Shown piece after piece: positions 53,356 to 63,871 of a DNA stretch of 64,000 nucleotides. Position numbers and translations under genes: made by a program. Every line of letters begins with the position of its first letter. The first letter of the stretch is position 1. The notes below the pieces were generated by a model. That model was given only the letters and a program-made list of their open reading frames with translations, ran no database searches and was not told where the DNA came from. Origin of the DNA: Algiphilus sp. (GTDB lineage: Bacteria; Pseudomonadota; Gammaproteobacteria; Nevskiales; Nevskiaceae); assembly GCF_023145115.1 (NCBI RefSeq), contig NZ_JAGLEJ010000020.1:1-64000 (forward strand). The letters are read 5' to 3'.

Positions 53356-53853
53356 ATGACCATCGAATCTGACGCGATCGACTACTATCGCAACCGGCCG
53401 CGAGACCGGGCCGCTGCCGAGGTCCTGCGAGCGCTCGTCGGCGTGGTCGGCGAGCATGCCGAGAGCGCGCAGCTCCGCAGCCTCGCCTTCGAATCCGGAC
53501 GGATCCTGGCGCGATGGCACCCGTTGCCCGAATGCGCGACCCTCGCCGAGTTCGAGCAGGCAGCCGACAGCGCCTTCCGTGAAGCCGACTGGGGCACGCT
53601 CCGCGCCGAGCCCGAGGGTGGCGAGATCGTCTTCGTGCACGGCGCACCGCCCCTCCAGGCCTGGTTCGGAGCCGATCACGGTGTCTGGAGCGAGGGACTG
53701 TTCGAGGGCATTCTCGCCGAGTGGCTCCAGCATCTGGGTGCCGGAGACACGCTCGATGTGCGCAGCGTCGACAGCGACGACGGGCACAGCCTGCGGTACC
53801 GCTTCGCGCACCGCTCGCACTTCGCCGCGGCAGCCAGGGAGACCAAGGCATGA
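53356..53853 (+). CDS. bcsD: cellulose synthase subunit BcsD
   Basis: This 165-residue periplasmic protein has the BcsD/AcsD character: DAIDYYRNRPRDRAAAEVLR, VVGEHAESAQLRSLAFESG, and WFGADHGVWSEGLFEGILAEW. BcsD forms octameric rings that guide glucan chains and favour crystalline cellulose I. It is the first gene of the bcs operon. Its stop overlaps the next gene by 4 bp. Confidence 0.88.
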   Translation: MTIESDAIDYYRNRPRDRAAAEVLRALVGVVGEHAESAQLRSLAFESGRILARWHPLPECATLAEFEQAADSAFREADWGTLRAEPEGGEIVFVHGAPPLQAWFGADHGVWSEGLFEGILAEWLQHLGAGDTLDVRSVDSDDGHSLRYRFAHRSHFAAAARETKA

Positions 53854-54293
53854 AGGGCTCGCGCCGCGACATCGAGAACCTGTTCCAGACCCAGGGGATG
53901 GAGGGCCGCTACCGCGAATTCGCGGCACGCCCGGGTGACAGCCGACCGGCCCCCTCACCGTCCGTCGATGCTGCCCCCACCAGCGAGCCGGCGCAGGCCG
54001 ATCCGGCGGCTCGCGACGAGCGCGCGACGACCTCGCGACCGCAGCAGGTCGTGCGGCGTCTCGGGCTGGTGCGGTCGCGCGACAGGCGCACGCCCCAGTC
54101 GAATGCGGCGCCCGACGCCGCGCGCAGCGGCAAGGCCGAATCGCTCTCGCAACTGTTCGCCGCCCTGAGCGCCGCCGCGGATGCACGCGATGGCCATGCG
54201 CATCCGGAATCGGCCCCGCTGGACGCAGAGCAGCTGCGCACGCTCCCGCTGGGCGAACTCTTCGCCCGCCTGGACAGCGACAGCCAGAGCTGA
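53850..54293 (+). CDS. bcsP: BcsP-like accessory protein
   Basis: This 147-residue protein is largely disordered and Ala/Ser/Pro/Arg-rich. It is bounded by two short conserved-looking elements: an amphipathic N-terminal motif DIENLFQTQGMEGRYREF and a C-terminal LRTLPLGELFARLDS. Both occur in BcsP proteins of cellulose operons, whose function is not settled. It overlaps bcsD by 4 bp. The assignment rests on these short motifs and position. Confidence 0.6.
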   Translation: MKGSRRDIENLFQTQGMEGRYREFAARPGDSRPAPSPSVDAAPTSEPAQADPAARDERATTSRPQQVVRRLGLVRSRDRRTPQSNAAPDAARSGKAESLSQLFAALSAAADARDGHAHPESAPLDAEQLRTLPLGELFARLDSDSQS

Positions 54294-54346
54294 GACCGCG
54301 CATTGGCCGCCCCTGACCGCGCGCGGCGCCTCCCCGGGTCCGCTCC

Positions 54347-57300
54347 ATGACGCGCACCGCGCACTCTTCGCGAATCGGCTTCGGCACGCGCCTGCTGCTG
54401 GCGTGTGCGCTGATCCTACTCGCGGCGACGGGCTGGATGTTCGTGACCGCCAAGCTCGCGCTCTACTGGCAGATGGTGGTGGGCGTGGTCGCGGTGATCG
54501 CGGCCATCGTTCTCAAGCGCATGCCCGGCGGATGGGGACCGTCCTATGCGCTGATGGCGATCTCCACGCTGACCACGACGCGATACATCTACTGGCGCGT
54601 CACCGAGACCCTGCCCATCGGCCCGACCTTCGGCGCGGTCGACCTGCTGTTCGCGGCCGGCCTCCTCGCCGCGGAGCTCTACGCCTGGCTGATTCTCGTG
54701 CTCGGCTTCTTCCAGGTCCTGCACCCGCTGAAGCGCAAGCCGGTTCCGCTGCCCGACGACATCGAGAACTGGCCCACGGTCGACGTCTTCATCCCGACCT
54801 ACAACGAGTCGCTGTCGGTTGTCCGGCCGACCATCCTCGCGGCCCTCGATCTCGACTGGCCGGCCGACAAGCTGCGCGTGCACGTGCTGGACGACGGACG
54901 GCGCGAGGACTTCGCGCGCTTCTGCGAACGCGTCGGGGCGCGCCATGTCACCCGGCCGGACAACAAGCACGCCAAGGCCGGCAACATCAATCACGCGCTC
55001 ACCAAGACCGACGGCGAGCTGATCGCGATCTTCGATTCCGACCACATTCCCACCCGCTCCTTCCTGCAGGTCGCCACCGGGCAGCTGGTCGCCGATCCCA
55101 GGATGGCGATGGTGCAGACGCCGCACCACTTCTTCTCGGCCGACCCCTTCGAGCGCAATCTCGATGTGTTCCGCGAATCCCCCAACGAGGGCGAGCTGTT
55201 CTACGGCCTGCTGCAGGACGGCAACGACTACTGGAACGCGACCTTCTTCTGCGGCAGTTGCGCGGTCATCCGGCGTACCGCGCTCGAGGGCATCGGCGGC
55301 GTGGCGGTGGAGACCGTCACCGAGGACGCCCACACCTCGCTGAAGATGCACCGCCAGGGCTGGCGCACGGCCTACATCAACATCCCGCAGGCCGCCGGAC
55401 TCGCGACCGAGTCGCTGTCGGCCCACATCGGTCAGCGCATCCGCTGGGCGCGCGGCATGGCGCAGATCTTCCGACTCGACAACCCGCTGCTGGGACGCGG
55501 CCTCGGCTTCGGCCAGCGGCTGTGCTACGCCACGGCGATGCTGCACTTCTTCTACGGCTTTCCGCGCCTGGTGTTCCTGATGGCGCCGCTCGCGTTCCTG
55601 CTGCTGGACGCGCGCATCATCAATGCCCAGGGCCTGATGATCGTCTCCTTCGCGGTCCCCCATCTCCTGTGCGCCATCCTCACCAACTCGCGCCTGCAGG
55701 GAAACTACCGCCACTCCTTCTTCGCGGAGGTCTACGAGACCGTGCTGGCGGCCTTCATCCTCCTGCCCACGACGGTGGCGCTGATCCGTCCGCGCTCCGG
55801 TGCCTTCAACGTCACCGCCAAGGGCGGCATCGTGGACCGCGACTACTTCGATCGCGACATCGCCAAGCCCTATCTCTGGATCTTCCTATTCAACATGGTC
55901 GGCGTGCTCGTCGGCCTGGTGCGCTACTTCTTCTTCAGTCCCGATGTCGACACGCTGTTCGTCACCATGGGATGGACCATCTTCAACCTCATCCTCATCG
56001 GCGCGGCGCTGCGGGTGGCGTCCGAGCGGCGCCAGGTCCGGCACTCGGTGCGCGTGGCGTGCGAGGTGCCGGTCAGCATCGCGCGCGACGGGGCGGAGAC
56101 CGCCTACGACAGCATCACCCAGAACCTCTCCTACGGCGGTGCGGCCTTCCATGTGCCCGCCGGCCTCAACCTGCACCCCGGCGACCGCATCCAGCTGGCG
56201 CTGATCCCCGAGTTCGCCGAGGTCTGGACGCCGGCAACCGTGCTGCGCAATGACAAAGGCTCGGTGGCGGTGGCCTTCGACGCCCTCAGCCTGCAGCAGG
56301 AGCGCCAGCTGGTGTACGCGATCTACGGGCGCGCCGACGCCTGGCTGCGCTGGCGCGACCGCACCCGTCTCGACCGACCCTGGCGGGCGTTCCGGCACGT
56401 GGTCTATTTTGGCTACGAAGGCTTCTTCATCTTCCTCCGGTGGCTTCTCTCCAGCATGCGCTCTCCCTTCCGCAGACGAACGACCTCATCCGCAGCGCTG
56501 CTCGCGCTCGCGGCCATCGCGCTCGGCCTGGCGCAGAGCGCCCCGGTCCGCGCCCAGGCGGATGACCCCGCCCCGGTCACCCGGCTGGGTGACGAGACGC
56601 GCACGCTCTCGATCTCGGACCTCGGTGCCGAGTCCCCGATGCGCATGCGCAACGTCGCCGCCACCCGGTCGCTGCCGCTGTCGCTGCGCGACGACCAGGT
56701 CGTCACCGACGCCCGGCTGGAGCTCGGCTACCGCTTCTCGCCCTCGCTGCGCCCGGACATCAGCCAGCTCAACATCCAGTTCAACGGCGACACCATCGAC
56801 AGCTGGAAGCTCGACAGCGAGACCCCCGATCGCAACACCCGCACCATCGCCATCGATCCCAAGCTGTTCCTGCGCTACAACCAGCTCGCGTTCCATTCGG
56901 TCGCCAGCTACGCCCGCGACGAGTGCGAGGATCCCACGCATCCGAGCCTGTGGGTCGAGATCGGCGGCGACAGCCGGCTCCATCTCGAACTGGCCGCCCT
57001 GCCGCTACGGCCCGACCTCGAGCGCATGCCGGCGCCCTTCTTCGACGCCGCCGACCAGCGCCGGCTGCGCCTGCCGGTCGTGCTGCCGGACGGCAGCGAC
57101 AACGCCATCATCGCCGCCGCGACCACGCTCGGCTCGTGGTTCGGCATGCTCGCCGACTGGCGCGGCGCCGAGTTCCCGGTGTCGTTCGGCGCGCTGCCGG
57201 ATGCCGACATGCACGTGGTCGCGATGCGCACGTCGACCCGCGACATCGACGGTTTCGAGGACATCCCGATTCCGGAGGAGCCCGAGATCCGGGTGGTCGA

Positions 57301-58684
57301 GCATCCCGACAACCCCTTGCTCCAGGTCCTGCTGATCAGCGCGCGCGACGCGGCCGGCCTGCGGCGTGCCGCACAGGCGCTGGCCTACGGCGAGGTATCG
57401 ATGCGCGGCACGAGCGCGCGCGTCACCGATTTCACACCCCCCAAGCCCCTGCCCGCCAACCAGGCGCCGCGCTGGCTGTCGCCGGGCGACGACATCCCCC
57501 TCGAGCCCTTCGCGCGCAGCGGCCTGTCGGCGTCCGGCCTGTCGCCCGCGGCGCTGCGATTCGAGTTCCGGCTCGCGCCGCACCTGTTCTTCGCCGAGGC
57601 CAGCTTCATCGATCTCGACCTGACCGCGCGCGCCGGCGCCGGCATCAGCGACCGCTCGATGCTCGGCATCCGCCTCAACGGCCAGTTCATCGACGACGTC
57701 CGGATCCATGACGACTCCGGCCGGGCGGTCGAGCGCGACATCCGCACCCAGCTCCCGACATCGGCGCTGGAGTACCGCAATCAGCTGGCGCTGCAATTCG
57801 ACCTGATCCGCGGGCAGACCAAGTACTGCGAGGTCTTCGACCCGGCGCTGCTCCGCGCCTCGGTGGATCGCGGGCTCGATGTCGAATTCCCGCGGCACGC
57901 CTACTACGCGCGACTGCCCAATCTGGCGCTGTTCGCCGACGGCGGCTTCCCCTTCACCCGCCACGCCGACGGCGCGGAGATGGCCTTCGTGCTGCCGCGC
58001 GACCCGGTCGCCGAGGACCTGTCGGCCGCGCTCACCCTCGCCGGCTTCCTCGGCCGCAGCACCGGTGCCGTGCTGTCGCGCGCGGAGGTGCTCACCGAGA
58101 CCGCGCTGGACAACGACTACGACCGCGACCTGCTCTATGTCGGCGGCAGCGAGCGGCTCTCCGCGACCAGTGGTGCCGAGATCCCGCTGCCGCTGCGCAT
58201 GAAGGGCGACGAGGTCAACCTGCAGCGCGCCGACCCGCTGGAGCAGATGTTCGCGCGCATGGACGGCCGCGATCCGGAAGCCGCGCGCACCTACGCCGCC
58301 CGCGTGGTGCACAGCGCCGGCAACCGGCTGGGCGCCATCGTCGCCGCGGAATCGCCGTTCGCGAGCGGCCGCAGCGTGGTGATGGTGACGTCGGGCTCGC
58401 GCGCCTCGGTGATGGACACTGCCCGCATCCTGCTCGATCCGGGCCGCGCCCAGTTCATGGGCGGCGACGTCAGCCTCGCCGACGGCGAGAGCGTGTCGTC
58501 CTATCTGCTCGGCCCGCAGTACGCGGTCGGCACCATGCCGCTCGACTGGGCCGTGCGCTTCTGGGTCGGCGAGCGCCCGTGGGTCATGCTGCTGCTGCTC
58601 GCCTTCGTCGGACTGCTCGCGATCTGGGTGCTGCGCGTCCTGCTGCGCGGTCGGGCGCGTCGACGGCTGGAAGGCGATGCCTGA
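54347..58684 (+). CDS. bcsAB: cellulose synthase catalytic and BcsB subunits fused (BcsA-BcsB)
   Basis: This is one 1445-residue frame. Residues 1 to about 700 are BcsA: GT2 motifs VHVLDDGRRED near 180, IAIFDSDHIP near 230, TVTEDAHTSLKMH near 325, HIGQRIRWARG near 362 and the gating-loop motif FNVTAKGG near 486. A PilZ domain follows with RRQVRHSVR near 560 and NLSYGGAAF near 595 (c-di-GMP binding). After a membrane/signal-like segment (about 714-735), a full BcsB follows with its carbohydrate-binding and flavodoxin-like domains, ending in a membrane helix. In most bacteria bcsA and bcsB are separate; the fused form is known from Komagataeibacter-type operons. Confidence 0.96.
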   Translation: MTRTAHSSRIGFGTRLLLACALILLAATGWMFVTAKLALYWQMVVGVVAVIAAIVLKRMPGGWGPSYALMAISTLTTTRYIYWRVTETLPIGPTFGAVDLLFAAGLLAAELYAWLILVLGFFQVLHPLKRKPVPLPDDIENWPTVDVFIPTYNESLSVVRPTILAALDLDWPADKLRVHVLDDGRREDFARFCERVGARHVTRPDNKHAKAGNINHALTKTDGELIAIFDSDHIPTRSFLQVATGQLVADPRMAMVQTPHHFFSADPFERNLDVFRESPNEGELFYGLLQDGNDYWNATFFCGSCAVIRRTALEGIGGVAVETVTEDAHTSLKMHRQGWRTAYINIPQAAGLATESLSAHIGQRIRWARGMAQIFRLDNPLLGRGLGFGQRLCYATAMLHFFYGFPRLVFLMAPLAFLLLDARIINAQGLMIVSFAVPHLLCAILTNSRLQGNYRHSFFAEVYETVLAAFILLPTTVALIRPRSGAFNVTAKGGIVDRDYFDRDIAKPYLWIFLFNMVGVLVGLVRYFFFSPDVDTLFVTMGWTIFNLILIGAALRVASERRQVRHSVRVACEVPVSIARDGAETAYDSITQNLSYGGAAFHVPAGLNLHPGDRIQLALIPEFAEVWTPATVLRNDKGSVAVAFDALSLQQERQLVYAIYGRADAWLRWRDRTRLDRPWRAFRHVVYFGYEGFFIFLRWLLSSMRSPFRRRTTSSAALLALAAIALGLAQSAPVRAQADDPAPVTRLGDETRTLSISDLGAESPMRMRNVAATRSLPLSLRDDQVVTDARLELGYRFSPSLRPDISQLNIQFNGDTIDSWKLDSETPDRNTRTIAIDPKLFLRYNQLAFHSVASYARDECEDPTHPSLWVEIGGDSRLHLELAALPLRPDLERMPAPFFDAADQRRLRLPVVLPDGSDNAIIAAATTLGSWFGMLADWRGAEFPVSFGALPDADMHVVAMRTSTRDIDGFEDIPIPEEPEIRVVEHPDNPLLQVLLISARDAAGLRRAAQALAYGEVSMRGTSARVTDFTPPKPLPANQAPRWLSPGDDIPLEPFARSGLSASGLSPAALRFEFRLAPHLFFAEASFIDLDLTARAGAGISDRSMLGIRLNGQFIDDVRIHDDSGRAVERDIRTQLPTSALEYRNQLALQFDLIRGQTKYCEVFDPALLRASVDRGLDVEFPRHAYYARLPNLALFADGGFPFTRHADGAEMAFVLPRDPVAEDLSAALTLAGFLGRSTGAVLSRAEVLTETALDNDYDRDLLYVGGSERLSATSGAEIPLPLRMKGDEVNLQRADPLEQMFARMDGRDPEAARTYAARVVHSAGNRLGAIVAAESPFASGRSVVMVTSGSRASVMDTARILLDPGRAQFMGGDVSLADGESVSSYLLGPQYAVGTMPLDWAVRFWVGERPWVMLLLLAFVGLLAIWVLRVLLRGRARRRLEGDA

Positions 58685-59834
58685 AGCCGTCCTGCGTGCA
58701 TGCCGGGCCGCCGTTGCCGCCATGATCCTGCTGGCCAGCGTTCCCGCGGGTGCGCTGACGCTGTTCCAAGGCGACGGCCGCAGTCATGGCTGGCCGCTGT
58801 GGGATCGCTTCGCCGACGGCTTCATCCAGGATGACGGCCGCGTCGTCGACTGGACCGACAACGCGCGGACCGTGTCGGAGGCGCAGGCCTATGGTCTGTT
58901 CTTCGCGCTCGTGGCGAATGATCGCGCCCGCTTTTCCCGCATCCTCGAGTGGACGCAGGACAACCTCGCGGGCGGCGACCTCGGCCAGCACCTGCCGGCC
59001 TGGCTCTGGGGCCAGCATCCCGAGACCGGGAACTGGCAGATCCTGGACCCGAATCCGGCCTCCGACGCCAATCTGTTCATCGCCTACAGCCTGCTCGAGG
59101 CCGCGCGCCTCTGGGAACGTCCCGAGTACCGCGAGCTCGCCGAGCGGCTGCTGGCGATGGTGCGCGAGCGCGAGACCGCCGTCATCGATGCACGGCAGGT
59201 GCTGCTGCCCGGCCCGGAGGGCTTTGTCTCGGACGGTACCGCGCGTCTCAACCCGAGCTACGTACCACCCTTCCAGCTGCACTATCTGGCGCAGCACGAT
59301 GCCGACGGGCCCTGGGCGGCCATCCTCGCCGAGTCGGTGCAGGCGCTCGACGTGATCGCGCCCAACGGCCTGCCCCCGGACTGGGTGCAGCTGGGCGAAG
59401 GCGGCTACCGGCCCGATCCGGAACACGGCACGCGCGGCAGCTACGACGCCGTCCGCGTGTTCCTGTGGGCGGCGATGGAGGTCCCCGGACTGCCCATCCT
59501 CGACCGCATGCGCGGATCGCTCATTCCGGCGGTCCGCATCATCGCCGGCAACGGCTTCATGCCCGAGAAGTGGGATGTCGCGAGCGCCGCGCTGTCCGGT
59601 GAGGGGCCGCCGGGCTTCCAGCTGGTGGCGGCCGCCTGGCTCGAAGGCATGGGCCACGGCGACATCGCCGACCGCTTCGCGGCGCGCGCCGAGAACCAGC
59701 GCGTGCGCGGCCTCTACGGCCGGCCGGCGCGCTACTACGATCAGATGCTCGCGCTGTTCGCCACCGGCGTGCGCGAGGGCCGCTTCCGGTTCCGTGCCGA
59801 CGGAAGCCTGATACCGGCCTGGGAGACCTCATGA
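58677..59834 (+). CDS. bcsZ: periplasmic endo-1,4-beta-glucanase BcsZ
   Basis: This 385-residue GH8 enzyme has a signal peptide, catalytic Glu in ARTVSEAQAYGLF near residue 68, NPASDANLFIAYSLLEAARL, and catalytic Asp in SYDAVRVFLW near residue 255. It trims glucan in the periplasm and aids cellulose assembly. Its start overlaps bcsAB by 8 bp, with AAGG before it, and its stop overlaps bcsC by 4 bp. Confidence 0.95.
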   Translation: MPEAVLRACRAAVAAMILLASVPAGALTLFQGDGRSHGWPLWDRFADGFIQDDGRVVDWTDNARTVSEAQAYGLFFALVANDRARFSRILEWTQDNLAGGDLGQHLPAWLWGQHPETGNWQILDPNPASDANLFIAYSLLEAARLWERPEYRELAERLLAMVRERETAVIDARQVLLPGPEGFVSDGTARLNPSYVPPFQLHYLAQHDADGPWAAILAESVQALDVIAPNGLPPDWVQLGEGGYRPDPEHGTRGSYDAVRVFLWAAMEVPGLPILDRMRGSLIPAVRIIAGNGFMPEKWDVASAALSGEGPPGFQLVAAAWLEGMGHGDIADRFAARAENQRVRGLYGRPARYYDQMLALFATGVREGRFRFRADGSLIPAWETS

Positions 59835-62800
59835 AACGCTTCACCGCACTGCTGCTCTGCTGCTGCCTCGCGGGGAACTGGCAGCCTGCTGCCGCCCAGG
59901 ACGGCAATGCCGCGGTGCGCCAGCTTGCCGAGCAGGCGCGCTACTGGGAGCAGCGCGATCAGCCCGGTCGCGCCCGCGACGCATGGGACCGCGTGCTCGC
60001 CGCCGATCCGGACAACGAGGAGGCCCTCGGCCGTCTCGCGGCACTGCTGGAGGCCTCCGGCGAACCCGAGCAGGCCGCCGAACTCGCCGACCGGCTGGAA
60101 TCCCTCAATCCCGAATCGCGCTGGCTCCGCGGCTACCGCGAGCGCGACGCGGTTGACGCGGTCGACCCCGACCTGCTCGCCGAAGCCCGGCAGCTCGCCG
60201 GCAACGACCGCCCCGAGGCCGCCCTCGATGCCTACAGCGAGGCCTTCGACGGCGCGCCGCCGAGCGCCGAGCTGTCGCGCGAGTACCACGAGGTCCTGGC
60301 CGGGATCCCGGATCAGCGCGCGGTCGCCCTCGAGCAACTCGAGACCCTGGAGGCGGGCAATCCCGGCGACCCGCGCTTCACGCTGGCGCGGGCGCGCGTG
60401 CAGACCTACGACGAAGCCACGCGCCGCACCGGCATCCGCAGTCTGGCTGATCTGTACGAGCGCAACATGCTGCGCGAACAGGCCGGGCGCGCCTGGCGCC
60501 AGGCGCTGGTCTGGCTGGATGCCCGGGCCGCCGACCTCCCGCTGTTCGATCGCTACCTGGAAGCGGTGGGACGCGACGACACCGTCGCCGAGAAGCGGGC
60601 CGGTCTCGTCCAGCAGCGCCCGGATCCGCGTCAGGCCGAGCGCGATGCCGTCATCCGCGCCGGCTTCTCGGCACTCGACGAAGGCCGCCTGGACGACGCC
60701 GAGCAGCACTTCGCCGGCGTGCTGGAGAACAAGCCGCGCAACGCCGATGCCCTCGGCGGGCTCGGCCTCGTGCGCCTGCGCCGCGATCAGCTCGAGCCGG
60801 CGCTCGAGCTGCTGGAACAGGCCATGCGCGCACAGCCCGGCACCGCCTCGCGGTGGCGCGAGGCCGCACGCAGCGCGCGCTTCTTCCTGCGCTTCCGCAG
60901 CGCCCAGAGCGCGCTCGAGCAGGACGACGACGCGGTTGCCGTGCAGCGCTTCCGGCAGGCCTTCGTCGAAGCGCCCGCCGACGCCGACCCCACGCTGCGC
61001 CTGCCCTACGCCGACGCGCTGCTGCGCATCGGCGACGTCGACGAGGCCGAGGCCATGGCCCGCGCCGTCCTCGAGGCGCGCCCCGGCAATGCCGACGCCA
61101 CCGCGCTGCTGGCGCGCATCCTGATCCAGACCGGCCGGCTCGACGAGGCCGAGCGCCTGGCCGCCGGCGGCCCGCCGGATGTCGCGGCCGCGGTCGCCCC
61201 GGCCCGCGCCCGCGCTCTGCGCGAGCGTGCCGCCGAGGCCGACGCGGCCGGCCAGCGCGATCGGGCCCAGCGCCTGCTGCGCGAAGCCATCGCGCTCGAC
61301 CCCGACTCGCCGTGGCCGCGACTCGACCTCGCGCGCATCCTGCGCGACACCGATCAGGCCGACGCCGCCGACCAGCTCATCGAGGGACTGGTCCAGTCGC
61401 ACCCCGACCTGCCCGAGGTCACCGTCGCGCAGACCTACGCCCTCGCCGACGCCGGACGCTGGCTGGAAGTCCTGCGCACGCTGGAGACGCTGCCCGCGCG
61501 CGCGCGCGACCGGGATGCCCGGACCCTGCAGCGGCGCGCCTGGGTGCAGTACCAGGTCGAGCGCGCCGGGATCGCCCGCCAGGCCGGCGACTTCGCGCTC
61601 GCCTTCGAGGCGATGAGCAAGGCCGACGCCGCCGCCGCCGAGGACCCGGCGTTCGCCGGCCTGCTCGCGGGAGGCTGGGCCGATCTCGGCGACCCGGCGC
61701 GCGCGCTCGGCTATCTGCGACGCGCCTTCGCCGACCAGCCCGGCAGCATCGGGGAGCGGCTGCAGTATGCCGGTCTGCTACTCGAGCTCGGCCAGCGCGC
61801 CGAGTTCGAGGCCCAGGCCGAGTATCTGCTGCGCCAGGATCTGAGCCCGGCCCAGTCGGCCCAGCTCGAGGATCTCATCGTCGGCTTCCGCATCAGCCTC
61901 GCGGACCGCGCGCGCCAGCGCGGCGACCTCGCCGAGGCCTACGAGGTCATGCGCGACGTCGTGCGGCGCCGGCCGCGGGAGTCGCGCGTGCAGATGGCGC
62001 TGGCACGCATCTTCGAGGCCGCGGGCGACCACGACGAGGCGCTGGCGATCTACGAGGGCTTGCTGACCGAGACGCCGGACCCGGGCCCGGATCTCGTGGA
62101 CGCGCGCATCAATGCGCTGCTGGCAGCCGGCGAGCTGGAAGCGGCCGAGGCCGCCATCGCCGACGCCCGTGACGCGCGTCCGGAGGATGCCGCCCTCGAC
62201 ACCTTCTCGGCGCGACTGGCCGAAGCGCGCGGCAACCAGGGCCGCGCCCTGCGCTACTACGAGCGCGCCGCGGACCGTCGGGCGCGCCGGCCGGACGGCG
62301 ATGCCTTCCTGCAACCGCCGCGTCTCGCCACCATTTCGGAGGCCGACAGCGCGCAACCGCTGCTGCCGCGACCGGTACGCGACGCCATGGAGGGCCGCAA
62401 CCCCGACGCCCCCGAACGCGTGCTGCGCCCACGCCCCGGCCCTTTCTCTCGACCGGTACCGCCCGCCGACGAGGGCGGTGACGGCAATGCCGTGCCGCAG
62501 TCGCTGCGCAGCAGCAGCGCGTTGCAGCGCTCCGGGCCGCGCCCCGCGGTCGCGGCGCCGGACGACAGCCGGGACAGCGTGCGGCTGCGCGCCGCCGATC
62601 GACTGACGCGCGCGCCCCGCCCGGCAGCCGAGCCGGACGATACGCCGGCGCGGGCGGCGATGGCGGACCCGGACGACCCCGAGCGATCGCGCCGACGCGC
62701 GATCTCCCGCCTCCGCGCATCGACCAGCGGCTGGGCCGGCGGTGGCCTGCACAGCCGGGTCCGCGACGGAGAAGACGGACTGTCGCGGCTGTTCAATATC

Positions 62801-63871
62801 GAAACGCCCTTCGAGCTGCAGTCGTCGGCAACCAGCGCAGGCCGCTTCGGGCTGCGCGTGGTGCCGGTGATCATTGACGGCGGCGAGGTCGAGGGCGACC
62901 GGCGCCTGCGCTTCGGCACCCTGGCGCTGATCGAGGGTGGTCCCGACGACCTCGACCTCGCGCAGCAGGACAGCGGCATCGCGGCCGGCGTGACCTACCG
63001 GATGGGCAGCTTCCACGCCGACATCGGCAGCACGCCGCTCGGCTTCGCCGAGGAGCGCCTCAGCGGCGGCCTCTACTGGGGCCCCAGCTTCGGGCGCTGG
63101 AAGCTGGACCTGTCGCTCTCGCGTCGCCCGGTGTCGGACAGCGTGCTGAGCTACGCCGGGACGCGCGACCCGCTCAGCGGGGTCAACTTCGGTGCCGTCA
63201 ACCGCAGCAAGGCGCGCGTCGACCTCGCCTACGACCTCGACAGTTTCGGCATCTACGTCAACGGCGGCTTCAGCTACTACGACGGCCGCAACACCGACGA
63301 CAACAACGCCTTCGAGCTCGGCGGCGGCGCCTATTTCCGTGCGCTGCGGGCGCGGGCGCTGTCACTGACCTACGGCATCAACATCACCACCTTCTTCTAC
63401 GACAAGAACCGCCGCCACTTCACGCTCGGTCACGGCGGCTACTTCTCGCCGCAGACCTTCCTCTCGGTGGGCGTCCCGGTCGAGCTGACCGGGCATCACG
63501 ACCGCATGGTGTGGCGCATCCACGGCGCCGTCGGCCTGCAGAGCTTCGAGGAGGACGGCGCGCCCCTGTTCCCCAACAACGCCGACCTGCAGGACCAGAT
63601 CGAGGACCTGATCGACATCAATCCCGACAGCGCGCTGGTCGGTGGATACCCCAGCGGCTCGCAGAGCGGCCTCGGCTACGCCTTCGGCGGCAGCCTCGAG
63701 TACCGGCTGTCCAGCCGCTTCTTCGTCGGCGGTGCCATCGCCAGCGACAACGCGCGCGACTACACCGAATACCAGTTCTCGGGCTTCCTGCGCTACTTCT
63801 TCGGCGAGCAGATCGGTGTGCCGGATGCACCCCGCCTGCTCCCGGCGTACTACAACTGGAGCGGATCATGA
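59831..63871 (+). CDS. bcsC: cellulose export outer-membrane protein BcsC
   Basis: This 1346-residue protein has a signal peptide, a long TPR array (to about residue 820, with the recurrent LARILRDTDQADAA-type helical repeat pattern), and an Arg/Pro-rich linker near residues 830-960. The C-terminal beta-barrel domain (from about 965) has GGLHSRVRDGEDGLSRLF, TPLGFAEERLSGGLYWGP and SGFLRYFFGEQ. It binds peptidoglycan and forms the outer-membrane channel for cellulose. It overlaps bcsZ and the next gene by 4 bp each. Confidence 0.96.
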   Translation: MKRFTALLLCCCLAGNWQPAAAQDGNAAVRQLAEQARYWEQRDQPGRARDAWDRVLAADPDNEEALGRLAALLEASGEPEQAAELADRLESLNPESRWLRGYRERDAVDAVDPDLLAEARQLAGNDRPEAALDAYSEAFDGAPPSAELSREYHEVLAGIPDQRAVALEQLETLEAGNPGDPRFTLARARVQTYDEATRRTGIRSLADLYERNMLREQAGRAWRQALVWLDARAADLPLFDRYLEAVGRDDTVAEKRAGLVQQRPDPRQAERDAVIRAGFSALDEGRLDDAEQHFAGVLENKPRNADALGGLGLVRLRRDQLEPALELLEQAMRAQPGTASRWREAARSARFFLRFRSAQSALEQDDDAVAVQRFRQAFVEAPADADPTLRLPYADALLRIGDVDEAEAMARAVLEARPGNADATALLARILIQTGRLDEAERLAAGGPPDVAAAVAPARARALRERAAEADAAGQRDRAQRLLREAIALDPDSPWPRLDLARILRDTDQADAADQLIEGLVQSHPDLPEVTVAQTYALADAGRWLEVLRTLETLPARARDRDARTLQRRAWVQYQVERAGIARQAGDFALAFEAMSKADAAAAEDPAFAGLLAGGWADLGDPARALGYLRRAFADQPGSIGERLQYAGLLLELGQRAEFEAQAEYLLRQDLSPAQSAQLEDLIVGFRISLADRARQRGDLAEAYEVMRDVVRRRPRESRVQMALARIFEAAGDHDEALAIYEGLLTETPDPGPDLVDARINALLAAGELEAAEAAIADARDARPEDAALDTFSARLAEARGNQGRALRYYERAADRRARRPDGDAFLQPPRLATISEADSAQPLLPRPVRDAMEGRNPDAPERVLRPRPGPFSRPVPPADEGGDGNAVPQSLRSSSALQRSGPRPAVAAPDDSRDSVRLRAADRLTRAPRPAAEPDDTPARAAMADPDDPERSRRRAISRLRASTSGWAGGGLHSRVRDGEDGLSRLFNIETPFELQSSATSAGRFGLRVVPVIIDGGEVEGDRRLRFGTLALIEGGPDDLDLAQQDSGIAAGVTYRMGSFHADIGSTPLGFAEERLSGGLYWGPSFGRWKLDLSLSRRPVSDSVLSYAGTRDPLSGVNFGAVNRSKARVDLAYDLDSFGIYVNGGFSYYDGRNTDDNNAFELGGGAYFRALRARALSLTYGINITTFFYDKNRRHFTLGHGGYFSPQTFLSVGVPVELTGHHDRMVWRIHGAVGLQSFEEDGAPLFPNNADLQDQIEDLIDINPDSALVGGYPSGSQSGLGYAFGGSLEYRLSSRFFVGGAIASDNARDYTEYQFSGFLRYFFGEQIGVPDAPRLLPAYYNWSGS

